64,000 nt of DNA, from NCBI GenBank assembly GCA_050486545.1, contig JBJHDM010000004.1, forward strand, positions 52,556-116,555. The letters are read 5' to 3'. Each line of letters begins with the position of its first letter. Position 1 is the stretch's first letter. The notes below the pieces were generated by a model. The model ran no database searches. It was not told the origin of the DNA and saw only the letters and a list, made by a program, of their open reading frames with translations. The stretch is from DAOMNN01 sp050486545. GTDB taxonomy: Bacteria > Pseudomonadota > Gammaproteobacteria > Burkholderiales > Rhodocyclaceae. Shown here piece by piece: positions 16,190-24,382 of this stretch. The position numbers and the translations under genes were made by a program.

Positions 16190-16606
16190 TCAATCCGGCA
16201 CGGTGATGAAGCCCATCCGGCGGATTCCCGCGCTTCGTGCGGCTGACATGACCTCAGCGAGCTTCTGGTAACGCGTTTCGCGGTCGGCGCGAAGGTGGAG
16301 CTCGGGCTGCACCGGCGCTGCGGCGGCCAGGGCAAGTCGCCGCAGCAGCTCCCCTTCGTCGATCGGGTCGTTGTTCCAGAACAGGCGGCCTTCGCCGTCC
16401 ATGGCGAGCGTGACGGTGTCGGGTTCCTCGTTGGTCGTCTCGCTGGCCGCGACCGGCAGGTCGACCTTGATCGAATGGGTCAGCAACGGCGCGGTGATCA
16501 TGAACACGATCAACAGCACCAGCATCACGTCGATCAACGGCACCATGTTGATCTCGTTCATCGGCGCCTGGCGCCCGTCCTGACTGAAGCCGCCGAAAGC
16601 CATCAT
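16190..16606 (-). CDS. exbD: ExbD biopolymer transport protein
   Basis: 138 residues: short cytoplasmic start, one membrane helix with the essential Asp (MVPLIDVMLVLLIVFMITAPL) and a periplasmic domain (HLRADRETRYQKLAEVMSAARSAGIRRMGFIT). Part of the ExbB5-ExbD2 motor that drives TonB with the proton gradient. The start codon overlaps the exbB stop. Two adjacent Met codons are possible starts. Last gene of the tonB-exbB-exbD group. Confidence 0.94.
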   Translation of the reverse strand: MMAFGGFSQDGRQAPMNEINMVPLIDVMLVLLIVFMITAPLLTHSIKVDLPVAASETTNEEPDTVTLAMDGEGRLFWNNDPIDEGELLRRLALAAAAPVQPELHLRADRETRYQKLAEVMSAARSAGIRRMGFITVPD

Positions 16607-17382
16607 GCCGCTCCGGTGGCGCCGGCCGGGCGCAAGGGTGCGCCAGCGTCGGCTTCCGCTGTCGTCGCCGGTGAGTGTCCGGCGGACGGCGTGCTGGCCA
16701 GGCGTGTACCGGTGGTGAACCAGGCATGCAGGTCATGGGCGAACGCGTCGAGTTCGGACAGCTCGAGCCGGTTGGCGCGGGTGAAGGCGTTGTAGCCGAG
16801 AACGGCCGGGATCGCGACGAAGAGCCCGAAGGCCGTCATGATCAGGGCCTCGCCGACCGGGCCCGCGACCGTGTCGAGCGTCGCCATGCCAGAGGCACTG
16901 ATGCCGATCAGGGCTCCGTAGATGCCCCAGACCGTGCCGAACAAGCCGACGAACGGGGCGGTCGAGCCGATCGAGGCGAGGATAGTCAGGCCGGACTCGA
17001 GTTGTGCCGTCGACAGTGCGATCGACTTGCGCATGGCGCGGGTCACGAACTCGTCGGCATCGAGCTTGCCGCCGAGCGTGTCCGAATGGTTGTGCCGGTG
17101 AAGGTGCTCGGTCGCGGCGACGCCCTGCCGGGCGAGGGCTTCGAAGGGCGAGTCGGGCGCGATGCGCGACAAGCGTGTCAGGCCCTCCGACAGATTCGTC
17201 GCATTCCAGAACGACTCCACCGCCCCGTCATGGCGCCGCGCCCGGACCTGGCGAATGCTGCGCACCAGGATCAGATACCAGCTTGCGACCGACATGACCA
17301 CCAGGATGAAGGCGACCGACTTGATGATGAGATCCGATTGCGCCCACAGGTGGGCCAGGCCAAAGGCCTCCGTGCTGTCCAT
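16603..17382 (-). CDS. exbB: ExbB biopolymer transport protein
   Basis: 259 residues with three membrane segments: IIKSVAFILVVMSVASWYLI near the N-terminus, then the conserved pair ILASIGSTAPFVGLFGTVWG and GPVGEALIMTAFGLFVAIPAVLGY. These carry the channel residues of the family. The C-terminal ~40 residues are a low-complexity Ala/Pro/Thr tail not needed in other ExbB proteins. It starts 5 bases after the tonB stop and overlaps exbD. Confidence 0.95.
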   Translation of the reverse strand: MDSTEAFGLAHLWAQSDLIIKSVAFILVVMSVASWYLILVRSIRQVRARRHDGAVESFWNATNLSEGLTRLSRIAPDSPFEALARQGVAATEHLHRHNHSDTLGGKLDADEFVTRAMRKSIALSTAQLESGLTILASIGSTAPFVGLFGTVWGIYGALIGISASGMATLDTVAGPVGEALIMTAFGLFVAIPAVLGYNAFTRANRLELSELDAFAHDLHAWFTTGTRLASTPSAGHSPATTAEADAGAPLRPAGATGAA

Positions 17383-17387
17383 GATGA

Positions 17388-18347
17388 CTATCCTTCGAGT
17401 TTGAATACGATGGGAACGATCACCCAGGCGTCGATGGCGCGCTCGCCCTGCTTGGCGGGAACGAAGCGCCAGGAGGCGACCGCGGCCTCGGCCGCCTGGT
17501 CGAGCCGGCTCGAGCCGGAACTTTCCGACAATTCGATACGCCCTGCGCGGCCTTCGGAGGTGACGAAAACCCGCAGCAACACCCGGCCTTCCTCGCGCAT
17601 TCTGCGCGAAACGCGCGGGTAGGCCGGGGGCGGGTTGTTCAGGTAAGCGGCGTCGAAGCGTGCCGCGGTCACCTGTGCCGCTGGAGAGGGTGCAGGGCGT
17701 GCCGCTGCGGTGGGTGCCGGGTTTGGTTGCGGACGGGGCGGTTCGGCCACGGGCGCCGATGCCTCGACGGTCGGGCGGGATTCGGCCGCTGGCCTGGGTT
17801 CGACCGGCGGCTTTGGTGCCGGCTTCACCTCCTCCTTTCGGGGCGCCGGCTGCGGGCGCGGCTTGGGCGGCTCCGGCGTGGCGACCGGCGGCGGGGGCGG
17901 TTCGGGCTGAACCACCGGCGGGGGGGGAGGCTCAGGCAGGGCGACCGGCGGGAGAGGTGGCGGCTCGACCGCAGCAGGCAATGGCGGGGGCGGTTCCGGA
18001 AGCGGCGGGGTGACAGCGGGTGTGACCTCGGGAGCGGGCGGTTCGGGCTCCGCGGTGGTTTCCGGCCCAAAGCTCACGGGCTGGATCAACGCGACGGTGA
18101 TCGGCGTGTCGAGGACCGGGTCCGTCGTCGTGTCGACCCGGGCGAGCAGCGTGGCGCCAGCGGCATGCGCGAGTGCGACGAAAAACAGCAGGAGCCGGCG
18201 TTCGCGCCTGGCCACGCCGGCAGGTACGCCGCGTCGGGCCGGCTGCAACGGCTGTGCTGCGGGCGCACGGAAGGTCAACGACGGCCGGCCCGGCGTGGCC
18301 GGAACGAATGGATGGGGGGTGAGCGAGCAGGACGGGGAGACACGCAT
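17388..18347 (-). CDS. tonB: TonB energy-transducing protein
   Basis: 319 residues. One membrane helix (LLLFFVALAHAAGATLLARV, about residues 52-71), a long Pro-rich periplasmic spacer (residues ~100-220, with PEPPPPP and KPAPKP repeats) and a C-terminal TonB domain (YLNNPPPAYPRVSRRMREEGRVLL...SGSSRLDQAAEAAVASWRF). The ~50 residues before the helix are unusually long, and no good ribosome site precedes the ATG at 18347, so a later start is possible. It transmits energy to outer-membrane receptors such as the two in this window. Confidence 0.93.
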   Translation of the reverse strand: MRVSPSCSLTPHPFVPATPGRPSLTFRAPAAQPLQPARRGVPAGVARRERRLLLFFVALAHAAGATLLARVDTTTDPVLDTPITVALIQPVSFGPETTAEPEPPAPEVTPAVTPPLPEPPPPLPAAVEPPPLPPVALPEPPPPPVVQPEPPPPPVATPEPPKPRPQPAPRKEEVKPAPKPPVEPRPAAESRPTVEASAPVAEPPRPQPNPAPTAAARPAPSPAAQVTAARFDAAYLNNPPPAYPRVSRRMREEGRVLLRVFVTSEGRAGRIELSESSGSSRLDQAAEAAVASWRFVPAKQGERAIDAWVIVPIVFKLEG

Positions 18348-18409
18348 GGAACCGGAACTGGGTCAGGACCCGCCGTGTCGCGCGTCGCGGCGCGACGGGG
18401 CGTTCGTGG

Positions 18410-18535
18410 TCACTTGATTACGAGGTCGATGAACAGCGCGGCGGCCGCCAGGTAGACGACGAGCCGCGCCGCGGCAAACGGCGGTTGTCGCTTCGGTTCG
18501 GAGCGGTAGCGGGGTTCCGGGCAGGATGCGTTCAT
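18410..18535 (-). CDS. Small single-pass membrane protein (41 aa), unknown
   Basis: An ATG-started frame of 41 codons between bfr and tonB, too short for most gene finders. The product has a basic, Pro-rich start (RYRSEPKRQPPF) and one hydrophobic helix (AARLVVYLAAAALFIDLVIK) at the very C-terminus. It fits the direction and spacing of the hemP-bfd-bfr-tonB group. Its ribosome site (GGAATTC) is weak. No function can be assigned; a small partner of the TonB complex is only a guess from position. Confidence 0.45.
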   Translation of the reverse strand: MNASCPEPRYRSEPKRQPPFAAARLVVYLAAAALFIDLVIK

Positions 18536-18655
18536 GGTCTCGAATTCCATTGGTCGGGCGACCCTCTGCGACGCGCGATCGGTGTGCGACGAACGGTGGT
18601 GGCCGGTCGGTCGGGCGCAGGCGGGGTATCGCGCCGCATGCGCGGACGTGACCGG

Positions 18656-19132
18656 TCAACTCCCGCTTTCCATCTGGGATTGCAGGTAGTTCTGCAAGCC
18701 CACCTTGTCGATCAGTTCGAGTTGCGTTTCGAGGTAGTCGATGTGCTCTTCGGTGTCTTCCAGGAGGTCTTCGAACAGCTCCCGGGAGACATAGTCCTTA
18801 CAGGACTCGCAATGAGCGACGGCTTCGACGAGGTGCGTGCGTGCGGCATGCTCGAGCTTGAGGTCGCCGCGGAGGCATTCCGGAACGTCCTCGCCGACGA
18901 GCAGTTTGTCCAGGTTCTGCAGGTTGGGCAGCCCCTCGAGGAACAGGATGCGTTCGACGAGGTGGTCGGCATGCTTCATTTCCTCGATGGACTCCTCGTA
19001 CTCGTGGTGTCCGAGCTTGCCGAGACCCCAGTTCCTGTACATGCGCGCATGCAGGAAGTACTGGTTGATCGCAGTCAGTTCGAGGGTCAGTTGGCGGTTG
19101 AGGTACTGGATGACTTTCTTGTCGCCTTTCAT
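18656..19132 (-). CDS. bfr: Bacterioferritin
   Basis: 158 residues, the standard length. Four-helix ferritin fold with di-iron ligands visible: Glu18 (TLELTAINQYF), Glu51 and His54 (EEMKHADHL) and the C-terminal pair in LEDTEEHIDYLETQ. Met52 in the same EEMKHADH block is the axial ligand of the haem shared between two subunits, which separates bacterioferritin from plain ferritin. It stores iron as ferric mineral in the cytoplasm. Its start overlaps the bfd stop (ATGA), so the storage protein and its ferredoxin are made together. Confidence 0.96.
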   Translation of the reverse strand: MKGDKKVIQYLNRQLTLELTAINQYFLHARMYRNWGLGKLGHHEYEESIEEMKHADHLVERILFLEGLPNLQNLDKLLVGEDVPECLRGDLKLEHAARTHLVEAVAHCESCKDYVSRELFEDLLEDTEEHIDYLETQLELIDKVGLQNYLQSQMESGS

Positions 19133-19374
19133 TGTTGGGTCTCCAATTCAAGAGGGAAGACGCCCGAAAGGGTCTGCATCGCCTTGTCCCGCCAGCCGGT
19201 CGCGGCGGGCTTGCGAAGCGCCGATTTCAGGCACTCCTGTGCGCAACCTGCGCACCGCCCGCATTCGGCCGTCACGCCCAGGCGCTCGCGCAGATCGCGC
19301 ATGCGGGTCGCGCCGTTCCGGACGGCATCTTCGATGTGGTTCTCGGTGATCGCGTTGCAGACACAAACGTACAT
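19129..19374 (-). CDS. bfd: Bacterioferritin-associated ferredoxin (Bfd)
   Basis: 81 residues from the ATG at 19374, which has a strong AGGAGG site (19384-19389); longer frames upstream lack homology. The [2Fe-2S] ligands are CVC near residue 4 and CGRCAGC near residue 40, the Bfd/Fer2_BFD arrangement. It delivers electrons to bacterioferritin to release stored iron. The position between hemP and bfr under a Fur-type promoter fits production during iron shortage. Confidence 0.93.
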   Translation of the reverse strand: MYVCVCNAITENHIEDAVRNGATRMRDLRERLGVTAECGRCAGCAQECLKSALRKPAATGWRDKAMQTLSGVFPLELETQQ

Positions 19375-19436
19375 GGAAGTACGCCTCCTGAACAGGTACA
19401 GCCGGCATCCAGTGTGCGGGCCGCCGGATTCCCGGA

Positions 19437-19643
19437 TTATTTGGTTAGAATCAGCTTGCCGGTCCGCGTCGCGCGCAGGACGTAGCGCGTGCCTTCGTGA
19501 TCGATCGCGACGCTGGCACGGCCGTTGAGCAGTTCCGTGCTGCATACGCTCTGCGAGGTCGGGACAGGGCCGGATTCGGCAGGATCCTGATCCGGCGCGG
19601 ACGCGCCGCCGGGCGGCTGCGACAAGGTGCGGGACTCTGGCAT
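19437..19643 (-). CDS. hemP: Hemin uptake protein HemP
   Basis: 68 residues from the ATG at 19643; a TTG four codons earlier is less likely. The C-terminal half (STELLNGRASVAIDHEGTRYVLRATRTGKLILTK, given here as blocks ELLNGRASVAI, YVLRATRTG and KLILTK) matches the conserved HemP domain, whose last residues LILTK are nearly invariant. The N-terminal half is low-complexity. HemP is needed for haem-uptake gene expression in several betaproteobacteria; mechanism is unclear. It is the first gene after a Fur-box promoter and leads the iron cluster. Confidence 0.88.
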   Translation of the reverse strand: MPESRTLSQPPGGASAPDQDPAESGPVPTSQSVCSTELLNGRASVAIDHEGTRYVLRATRTGKLILTK

Positions 19644-19659
19644 TCGGATTATCAATACA

Positions 19660-19704
19660 AATGAGAACGGTTCGTATTACATACTATTCGTTCCCGGTGG
19701 TCAA
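19660..19704 (-). promoter_or_regulatory. Fur-box promoter of the hemP-bfd-bfr group
   Basis: On the minus strand TTGACC (19699-19704) and TGTAAT (19676-19681) are 17 bases apart. A 19-bp inverted repeat at 19660-19678 (plus strand AATGAGAAC-G-GTTCGTATT, 7 of 9 pairs matched) overlaps the -10 and closely resembles the Fur consensus. Iron-loaded Fur would repress transcription of hemP and probably the genes after it. Confidence 0.75.
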
Positions 19705-19765
19705 GGGGCGGTTTCACTTTGCCTGCGAATCGACCTGCCGGTAGATCGTCGAAAAGGGGGATGCG

Positions 19766-20488
19766 GTGAGCAAACCGGTGTTTGGAGACTTCGTGATCGA
19801 GCCGCCCACGCGGCCGGTCGTCCCGGTGGTTGGGGGCGGCGCCTTTCCGGTGCGCAGGATCTATTGCGTCGCGCGCAACTATGCCGCCCACGCGCGAGAG
19901 ATGGGCGGCGACCCCTCGCGCGAAGCGCCGTTCTTCTTTACCAAGCCCGCCGATGCGGTCCTGCCGGTGCGTGACGGGGAGACGGGTCGATTTCCGTACC
20001 CACCGGGGACGAGTGACGTCCATCACGAACTCGAACTCGTGGTCGCGCTGGCGGCAGGAGGCGAGGACCTGTCCGTCGAACAGGCACGCGCCGCGATCTG
20101 GGGCTATGCGGTCGGCCTGGACATGACGCGCCGCGATCTACAGGCCGAAGCGAAGGCGAAAGGGCGGCCCTGGGATGTCGCCAAAGCCTTCGATTGCTCC
20201 GCGCCGATCTCGTCGCTCCGCCCTGCAAGCGGCTGGGTGCCCGATCACGGTTCGATCGGCCTTGACGTGAATGGCCAGGCCCGGCAGCGCGGAGATCTCG
20301 CGGACATGATCTGGTCGGTCCCCGAGGTGATCGCGTGCCTGTCGCGCTATTTTCGCCTGGAGCCGGGCGATCTCGTCTTCACCGGCACTCCGGAAGGCGT
20401 GGGGCCGGTGAACGCGGGGGACCGTCTGCACGGGTTCGTCGACGGCGTCGGAACGCTCTCGCTGGAGGTCGTCGCCCGGCCCGGTTGA
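19766..20488 (+). CDS. Fumarylacetoacetate hydrolase (FAH) family protein
   Basis: 240 residues starting with GTG 5 bases after an AAGGGGG ribosome site. The FAH fold is shown by IYCVARNYAAHAREMG, PFFFTKPADAVL, the metal-ligand block HHELELVVAL (acidic residues that hold Mg or Mn), GYAVGLDMTRRDLQAEAKAKG, and the C-terminal LEPGDLVFTGTPEGVGPV. The family includes acylpyruvate hydrolases and oxaloacetate decarboxylases (YcgM/FAHD1 type); the short single-domain form here best fits that group. It stands alone, divergent from hemP, so substrate is not set by context. Confidence 0.9.
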   Translation: MSKPVFGDFVIEPPTRPVVPVVGGGAFPVRRIYCVARNYAAHAREMGGDPSREAPFFFTKPADAVLPVRDGETGRFPYPPGTSDVHHELELVVALAAGGEDLSVEQARAAIWGYAVGLDMTRRDLQAEAKAKGRPWDVAKAFDCSAPISSLRPASGWVPDHGSIGLDVNGQARQRGDLADMIWSVPEVIACLSRYFRLEPGDLVFTGTPEGVGPVNAGDRLHGFVDGVGTLSLEVVARPG

Positions 20489-20551
20489 GCCGGGGGCCGC
20501 CCAACCACGTGCGTGCTTCGTGCGGACGGGAAAGACGATCGGCTGCCGGGA

Positions 20552-21931
20552 TCAGCGTTCGGCGAGCCGGCGGACGGTCGAGGCGGCGTCGATCGCCCCG
20601 TCGCGCGCGAAGGCTTCAACGTTGTCCTCGATGCGGTCGGGATCGTACAGGTAGTTGACCATGAGCCCCCACGACTGGGCCATCCCCTTGTCGGAGGTAT
20701 CGGCGAGCCAGTTGAGGCGCTCGACGCGTGCGCCGTTGCCCAGATGGAAGCGGGCCACGGCGTCGAGCGGCTTGTCGCCGCTCCTTTCGTTCAGCAAATA
20801 GCCCGCGGCGATGCGCATCAGCGGTTCGCGCAGAGGCCGGACCTGCAGGGCGTCATCCTTCCAGTCCAGTGCTCCGGCCAGCAATGCGTCGAACGCCGGG
20901 GACTCCGGGCCGTCGATGCCGAATTCGGCCAGACGCTTCCAGTCGGCTGGCGTGAAAGCGGCCACGAAGCGCTCCCGGTCCCGCGATGCCCAGCGAACGA
21001 GCCCGGGGATCGGCGAAAGGGTCGCGAAGGTCTTGAGTTTCGGGAAGTCCCGCTTGAGGTCGTCCACGACCCGTTTCAACAGGAAGTTGCCGAAGGACAC
21101 CCCGCGAAGCCCCGCCTGGGTGTTGCTGATCGAATAGAAGATCGCCGTGGTCGCCTTGCGCGTATCGAAGACCGGGGCGCTTTCGTCGAGCAGCTTCTGG
21201 ACGTTGTCGGCGAGATCCTCGAGCAGCGCGACCTCGACGAAGATGAGCGGTTCGAGCGGCATGCGCGGGTGGAAGAAAGCGTAGCAGCGCCGATCCGAAT
21301 CGAGCCGGTTCTTGAGATCCTTCCAGGACGAGATCTCGTGCACGGCCTCGTACTCGACGATCTTTTCCAGCAGTGCAGCCGGTGAACTCCAGGTGAGTCG
21401 CGACAACTCCAGGAAGCCGACGTCGAACCAGGCCGTGAGGCGGGCCTCGAGTTCGCGGTCCAGGGCCTGCAGCTCGGGATCCATGCGGAGGAAACGCAAC
21501 AGATCGGCACGCAGGTCGACAAGAAACTTCACGCCCTGCGGGATCGCGTTGAACTGGGTCAGGATGCGGATGCGCGACGAGCGCATCGCACTGCGCAAGC
21601 TGGCTTCGGCATCCCATTGCCCATTGGTGCCGACCGCCGCCTGATAGGCTTCGTGCGCCCGGGCGATGCGCTCCGGATCGGGGCCGAATTCGAGTGCGAT
21701 CATGCGCAGAAAGGCATGACGCCCTTCGTCGTCGAGGCCGAGATAGGTCTGTGCGAGCGTGGCCGCCCGTTGGCGCGTGGACACTTCGCCGCCCAGCCCT
21801 TCGGCGCATTCCTGCAATTGCTGGCGCAGCCTCGCCTGGACCTTCTCGGGGGACTCGGCGCCGAGTCCGGTCGCGTTTGCGACGATCTCACGGACTTTGG
21901 AAAGACTTCGGGCAACCAGTCCGGTTGGCAT
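20552..21931 (-). CDS. Malonyl-CoA decarboxylase
   Basis: 459 residues from the ATG at 21931, preceded by a strong AGGAGG; the longer open frame overlaps the divergent kinase gene. It converts malonyl-CoA to acetyl-CoA and CO2. The N-terminal helical part is followed by the acetyltransferase-like catalytic domain with the family motifs TLSPIPGLVRW (catalytic Ser) and ARFHLGNGARVERLNW (catalytic His, as in the human enzyme), and QSWGLMVNYLYD. Length matches bacterial MatA/MCD proteins. It has no malonate operon around it, so it may act in malonyl-CoA balance rather than in growth on malonate. Confidence 0.93.
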   Translation of the reverse strand: MPTGLVARSLSKVREIVANATGLGAESPEKVQARLRQQLQECAEGLGGEVSTRQRAATLAQTYLGLDDEGRHAFLRMIALEFGPDPERIARAHEAYQAAVGTNGQWDAEASLRSAMRSSRIRILTQFNAIPQGVKFLVDLRADLLRFLRMDPELQALDRELEARLTAWFDVGFLELSRLTWSSPAALLEKIVEYEAVHEISSWKDLKNRLDSDRRCYAFFHPRMPLEPLIFVEVALLEDLADNVQKLLDESAPVFDTRKATTAIFYSISNTQAGLRGVSFGNFLLKRVVDDLKRDFPKLKTFATLSPIPGLVRWASRDRERFVAAFTPADWKRLAEFGIDGPESPAFDALLAGALDWKDDALQVRPLREPLMRIAAGYLLNERSGDKPLDAVARFHLGNGARVERLNWLADTSDKGMAQSWGLMVNYLYDPDRIEDNVEAFARDGAIDAASTVRRLAER

Positions 21932-22033
21932 CGTCGACCTCCTGCACGAACGGTTCAGACCTCGGGGTCCGGGCCGCCACGGCCCGAACGTCTTATCATT
22001 GTCACCGATACGGTCCACACCGAACAAGCCTTC

Positions 22034-23149
22034 ATGTCCGAACCAAGCCGCTGGCAACCGCTCCCCGGGGCAAGACCGACCTTGCGACAGCGCCTGTCCG
22101 CAACCGAGCGCGATCTGCAGGACAGCCTGACGCGGCTGAAGCTGGCCATGCAGTCCACCGGGATCGGCCTGTGGGACTACCGCCCTGGGCAGGAACGGGT
22201 GGGCAGCAACGAGGAGGTCGCACGCATGCTCGGGCATGCGCCCGAGACCTTCAGCGAAACCCGCGCGGCATTCGTCGAGCGGCTGCACCCCGAGGATCGG
22301 GCGTTCGTGCGCGCCCGTTTTCGGGACTATCTGGGGGGGCTGCGTGCCGATTACCGCTGTGAATTCCGGATGCGGACCCGTTCAGGGGCATACCGATGGT
22401 TCCGCTCGGTGGGACAGGTCGTCGAGCGCGACGCGGCTGGGGCGCCGCTGCGCGTGGTCGGCACCTATCTGGACATCACCGAACAGATCGAAGCAATGCA
22501 GCGGCTCGAGGAACTGTCCGCGCGCTTGATCGCCGTTCAGGAGGAGGAACGCCGGCATCTGGCGCGCGAACTCCACGACGAGTTCGGGCAGCAGCTAACC
22601 GCGATCAAGTTCAATCTGCACGGCCTCGGCCGCGAATTCGTCTCGGAGGCTGCCCGCGAGCGACTCGCCGACTGCCGCACGAGCGTAGACCGGACGCTGG
22701 AAGCGATCCGCGATCGGGCCCTGGACCTGCGCCCACCCATGCTCGATGACCTCGGCCTGGTGCCCGCGCTGGAGTGGTATTGCCGGCAACAGCAGCAGCG
22801 CAGCGGGGTACGGATCGTGCTGGTGGTGCCCCGTGACCCCGGGCGTCTCCCCGAAGCGCTGGAAACGGCAGGCTTCCGCGTCGTGCAGGAAGCCGTCAAC
22901 AATGCGCTGCGGCACGGCGCGCCCAAGCGCATCGACGTCCGCATCGAACCCGGTCCGGACCACCTCGAACTTCATGTGCGGGACGATGGCATCGGTTTCG
23001 AACCGTCGCCGGGGGGGCTTCGGGGCTTTGGCCTCGATGCGATGAAGGAGCGTGTCGCGCTCGTCGGGGGGACGTTCTCGTTGCGGTCGGCGCCGGGGAA
23101 GGGGACGCAGATCCGCGTGCGCCTGCCGCAGGAGGGTGCCGAGCGATGA
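22034..23149 (+). CDS. NarL-type sensor histidine kinase with PAS domain, cytoplasmic
   Basis: 371 residues; no membrane segment. An N-terminal coiled region is followed by a PAS/PAC sensor (residues ~40-155, with GIGLWDYRPG and VVGTYLDITEQIE), a HisKA_3 dimerisation domain with the phospho-acceptor His in RRHLARELHDEFGQQLTAIK, and a HATPase with VQEAVNNALRHG and DDGIGF. The start at 22034 is the first Met after the divergent mcd promoter region. Its stop overlaps the response-regulator start (ATGA). The signal is unknown. Confidence 0.92.
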   Translation: MSEPSRWQPLPGARPTLRQRLSATERDLQDSLTRLKLAMQSTGIGLWDYRPGQERVGSNEEVARMLGHAPETFSETRAAFVERLHPEDRAFVRARFRDYLGGLRADYRCEFRMRTRSGAYRWFRSVGQVVERDAAGAPLRVVGTYLDITEQIEAMQRLEELSARLIAVQEEERRHLARELHDEFGQQLTAIKFNLHGLGREFVSEAARERLADCRTSVDRTLEAIRDRALDLRPPMLDDLGLVPALEWYCRQQQQRSGVRIVLVVPRDPGRLPEALETAGFRVVQEAVNNALRHGAPKRIDVRIEPGPDHLELHVRDDGIGFEPSPGGLRGFGLDAMKERVALVGGTFSLRSAPGKGTQIRVRLPQEGAER

Positions 23150-23790
23150 CCGTCCGCCTGCTGCTCGTCGATGATCATGCGCTGGTACGCAGTGGACTGA
23201 AGGCCCTGATCGCGGGTTTTGCCGGCTTCGAGGTCGTCGGGGAGGCTTCCGACGGCCGGGAAGCATTGATCGAGGCACGCCGCCTCGTGCCCGACATCGT
23301 CGTCATGGACATCACGATGCCCGGACTGAACGGACTGGATGCGACGGCGCGAATCCGCCGCACGCTTCCCGGCTGCGCGGTCCTCGTGCTGTCGATGCAT
23401 GCGCTCGGACGCTATGCGACGGCGGCCCTGGAGGCAGGGGCAAGCGGCTATGTCGTCAAGGATGCGGCGCCCGATGAGCTGGAGCGTGCCCTCCAGGCGG
23501 TGGCGCGCGGAGGGCGTTACCTTCCGGCCGGGATCGCCGCCGAGATCGCGGGTGGGGAGGGTGTGTCGCTGGCCGGATCAGGCGAGAGGGAACTGACCAG
23601 CCGGCAACGGGAGATCCTGCAACTCGTGGCGGAGGGCCGCAGCACGCGCGAGATCGCGAAGCGCCTGTCGATCAGCATCAAGACCGTCGAGACGCACCGC
23701 TCCCAGCTCATGCAGCGGCTGGGCATCTACGATGTCGCGGGCCTGACCCGGCATGCGATCCGGATCGGGCTGGTCTCGCCGGAGGGCTGA
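23146..23790 (+). CDS. NarL/FixJ-family response regulator
   Basis: 214 residues. Receiver domain with the acidic pair in LLVDDHALVR, phospho-acceptor Asp in DIVVMDITMPGLNG and the Lys in GYVVKDAAPDE. C-terminal LuxR-type helix-turn-helix (ELTSRQREILQLVAEGRSTR and KTVETHRSQLMQRLG). It is the partner of the kinase encoded directly upstream and binds DNA as a dimer. Targets are unknown; the divergent malonyl-CoA decarboxylase gene is one candidate by position. Confidence 0.94.
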   Translation: MTVRLLLVDDHALVRSGLKALIAGFAGFEVVGEASDGREALIEARRLVPDIVVMDITMPGLNGLDATARIRRTLPGCAVLVLSMHALGRYATAALEAGASGYVVKDAAPDELERALQAVARGGRYLPAGIAAEIAGGEGVSLAGSGERELTSRQREILQLVAEGRSTREIAKRLSISIKTVETHRSQLMQRLGIYDVAGLTRHAIRIGLVSPEG

Positions 23791-23869
23791 GAGCGGGTGC
23801 CGGTCCGGGCAGGAGCATTTCGTCACGATTTGGGTAAAACCTCGTTGTCATTCTCCGGTCTATTCGTTC

Positions 23870-24382
23870 ATGATGTCGGACAACCCCATCAGAGTAGCTA
23901 GAATGAATGATCTGCATACGCCTGCTCCGGACTCTCCGCCCGGTGCTGCGCCATTCCGTGTTCTGCTTGCCGCTCCGCCCGAAGCGGGAGACTGCATGGC
24001 CTCGTCGTCATGGGGGCGGTCGCCGGGCATCGAGCTCGCCGCCCGTGCCGAGACCGAGAGCGACGCGGTGCGGATCTTCCTGAAGATGCGTCCGGATGCC
24101 GTAGTGCTCGACTGGCGCCTGGCCGTCGACGAGCCGGCGCGCCTGATCGGCGTGCTGCGGCGCATGGCGGCCGACGCGCGCATCGTGGCCGTCGTTCCGG
24201 GTCCGGAATCGATGCCGGCACTCGCGGCCAAGGCCCTGGGGGCCGAGGCCGTCGTCACCTTGCCCGACCTGGCCCGGACGCTGCTTTCGATGGCCCGCGA
24301 GGCAGCAGGCCGGGGTGGTGATTCAGTTTCCGCGCAGGCGCAGCAGCATCCACAGGCCGACGACCACCATGGGCACGCATAG
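23870..24382 (+). CDS. Receiver-like protein with degenerate active site
   Basis: 170 residues if the first ATG of a pair at 23870 is used; an ATG at 23903 is an alternative, and both have weak ribosome sites. The middle (FRVLLAAPPEAG...MRPDAVVLDWRLAVDEP...ARIVAVVPGPES) follows the receiver fold and keeps an Asp at the phosphorylation position. The N-terminal acidic pair is replaced by AAPPE and the conserved Lys near the end is missing (VVTLPDLA). There is no output domain. The C-terminal tail is His/Gln-rich (QQHPQADDHHGHA) and overlaps the 3' end of lgt on the other strand by 60 bases. Role unknown. Confidence 0.7.
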   Translation: MMSDNPIRVARMNDLHTPAPDSPPGAAPFRVLLAAPPEAGDCMASSSWGRSPGIELAARAETESDAVRIFLKMRPDAVVLDWRLAVDEPARLIGVLRRMAADARIVAVVPGPESMPALAAKALGAEAVVTLPDLARTLLSMAREAAGRGGDSVSAQAQQHPQADDHHGHA

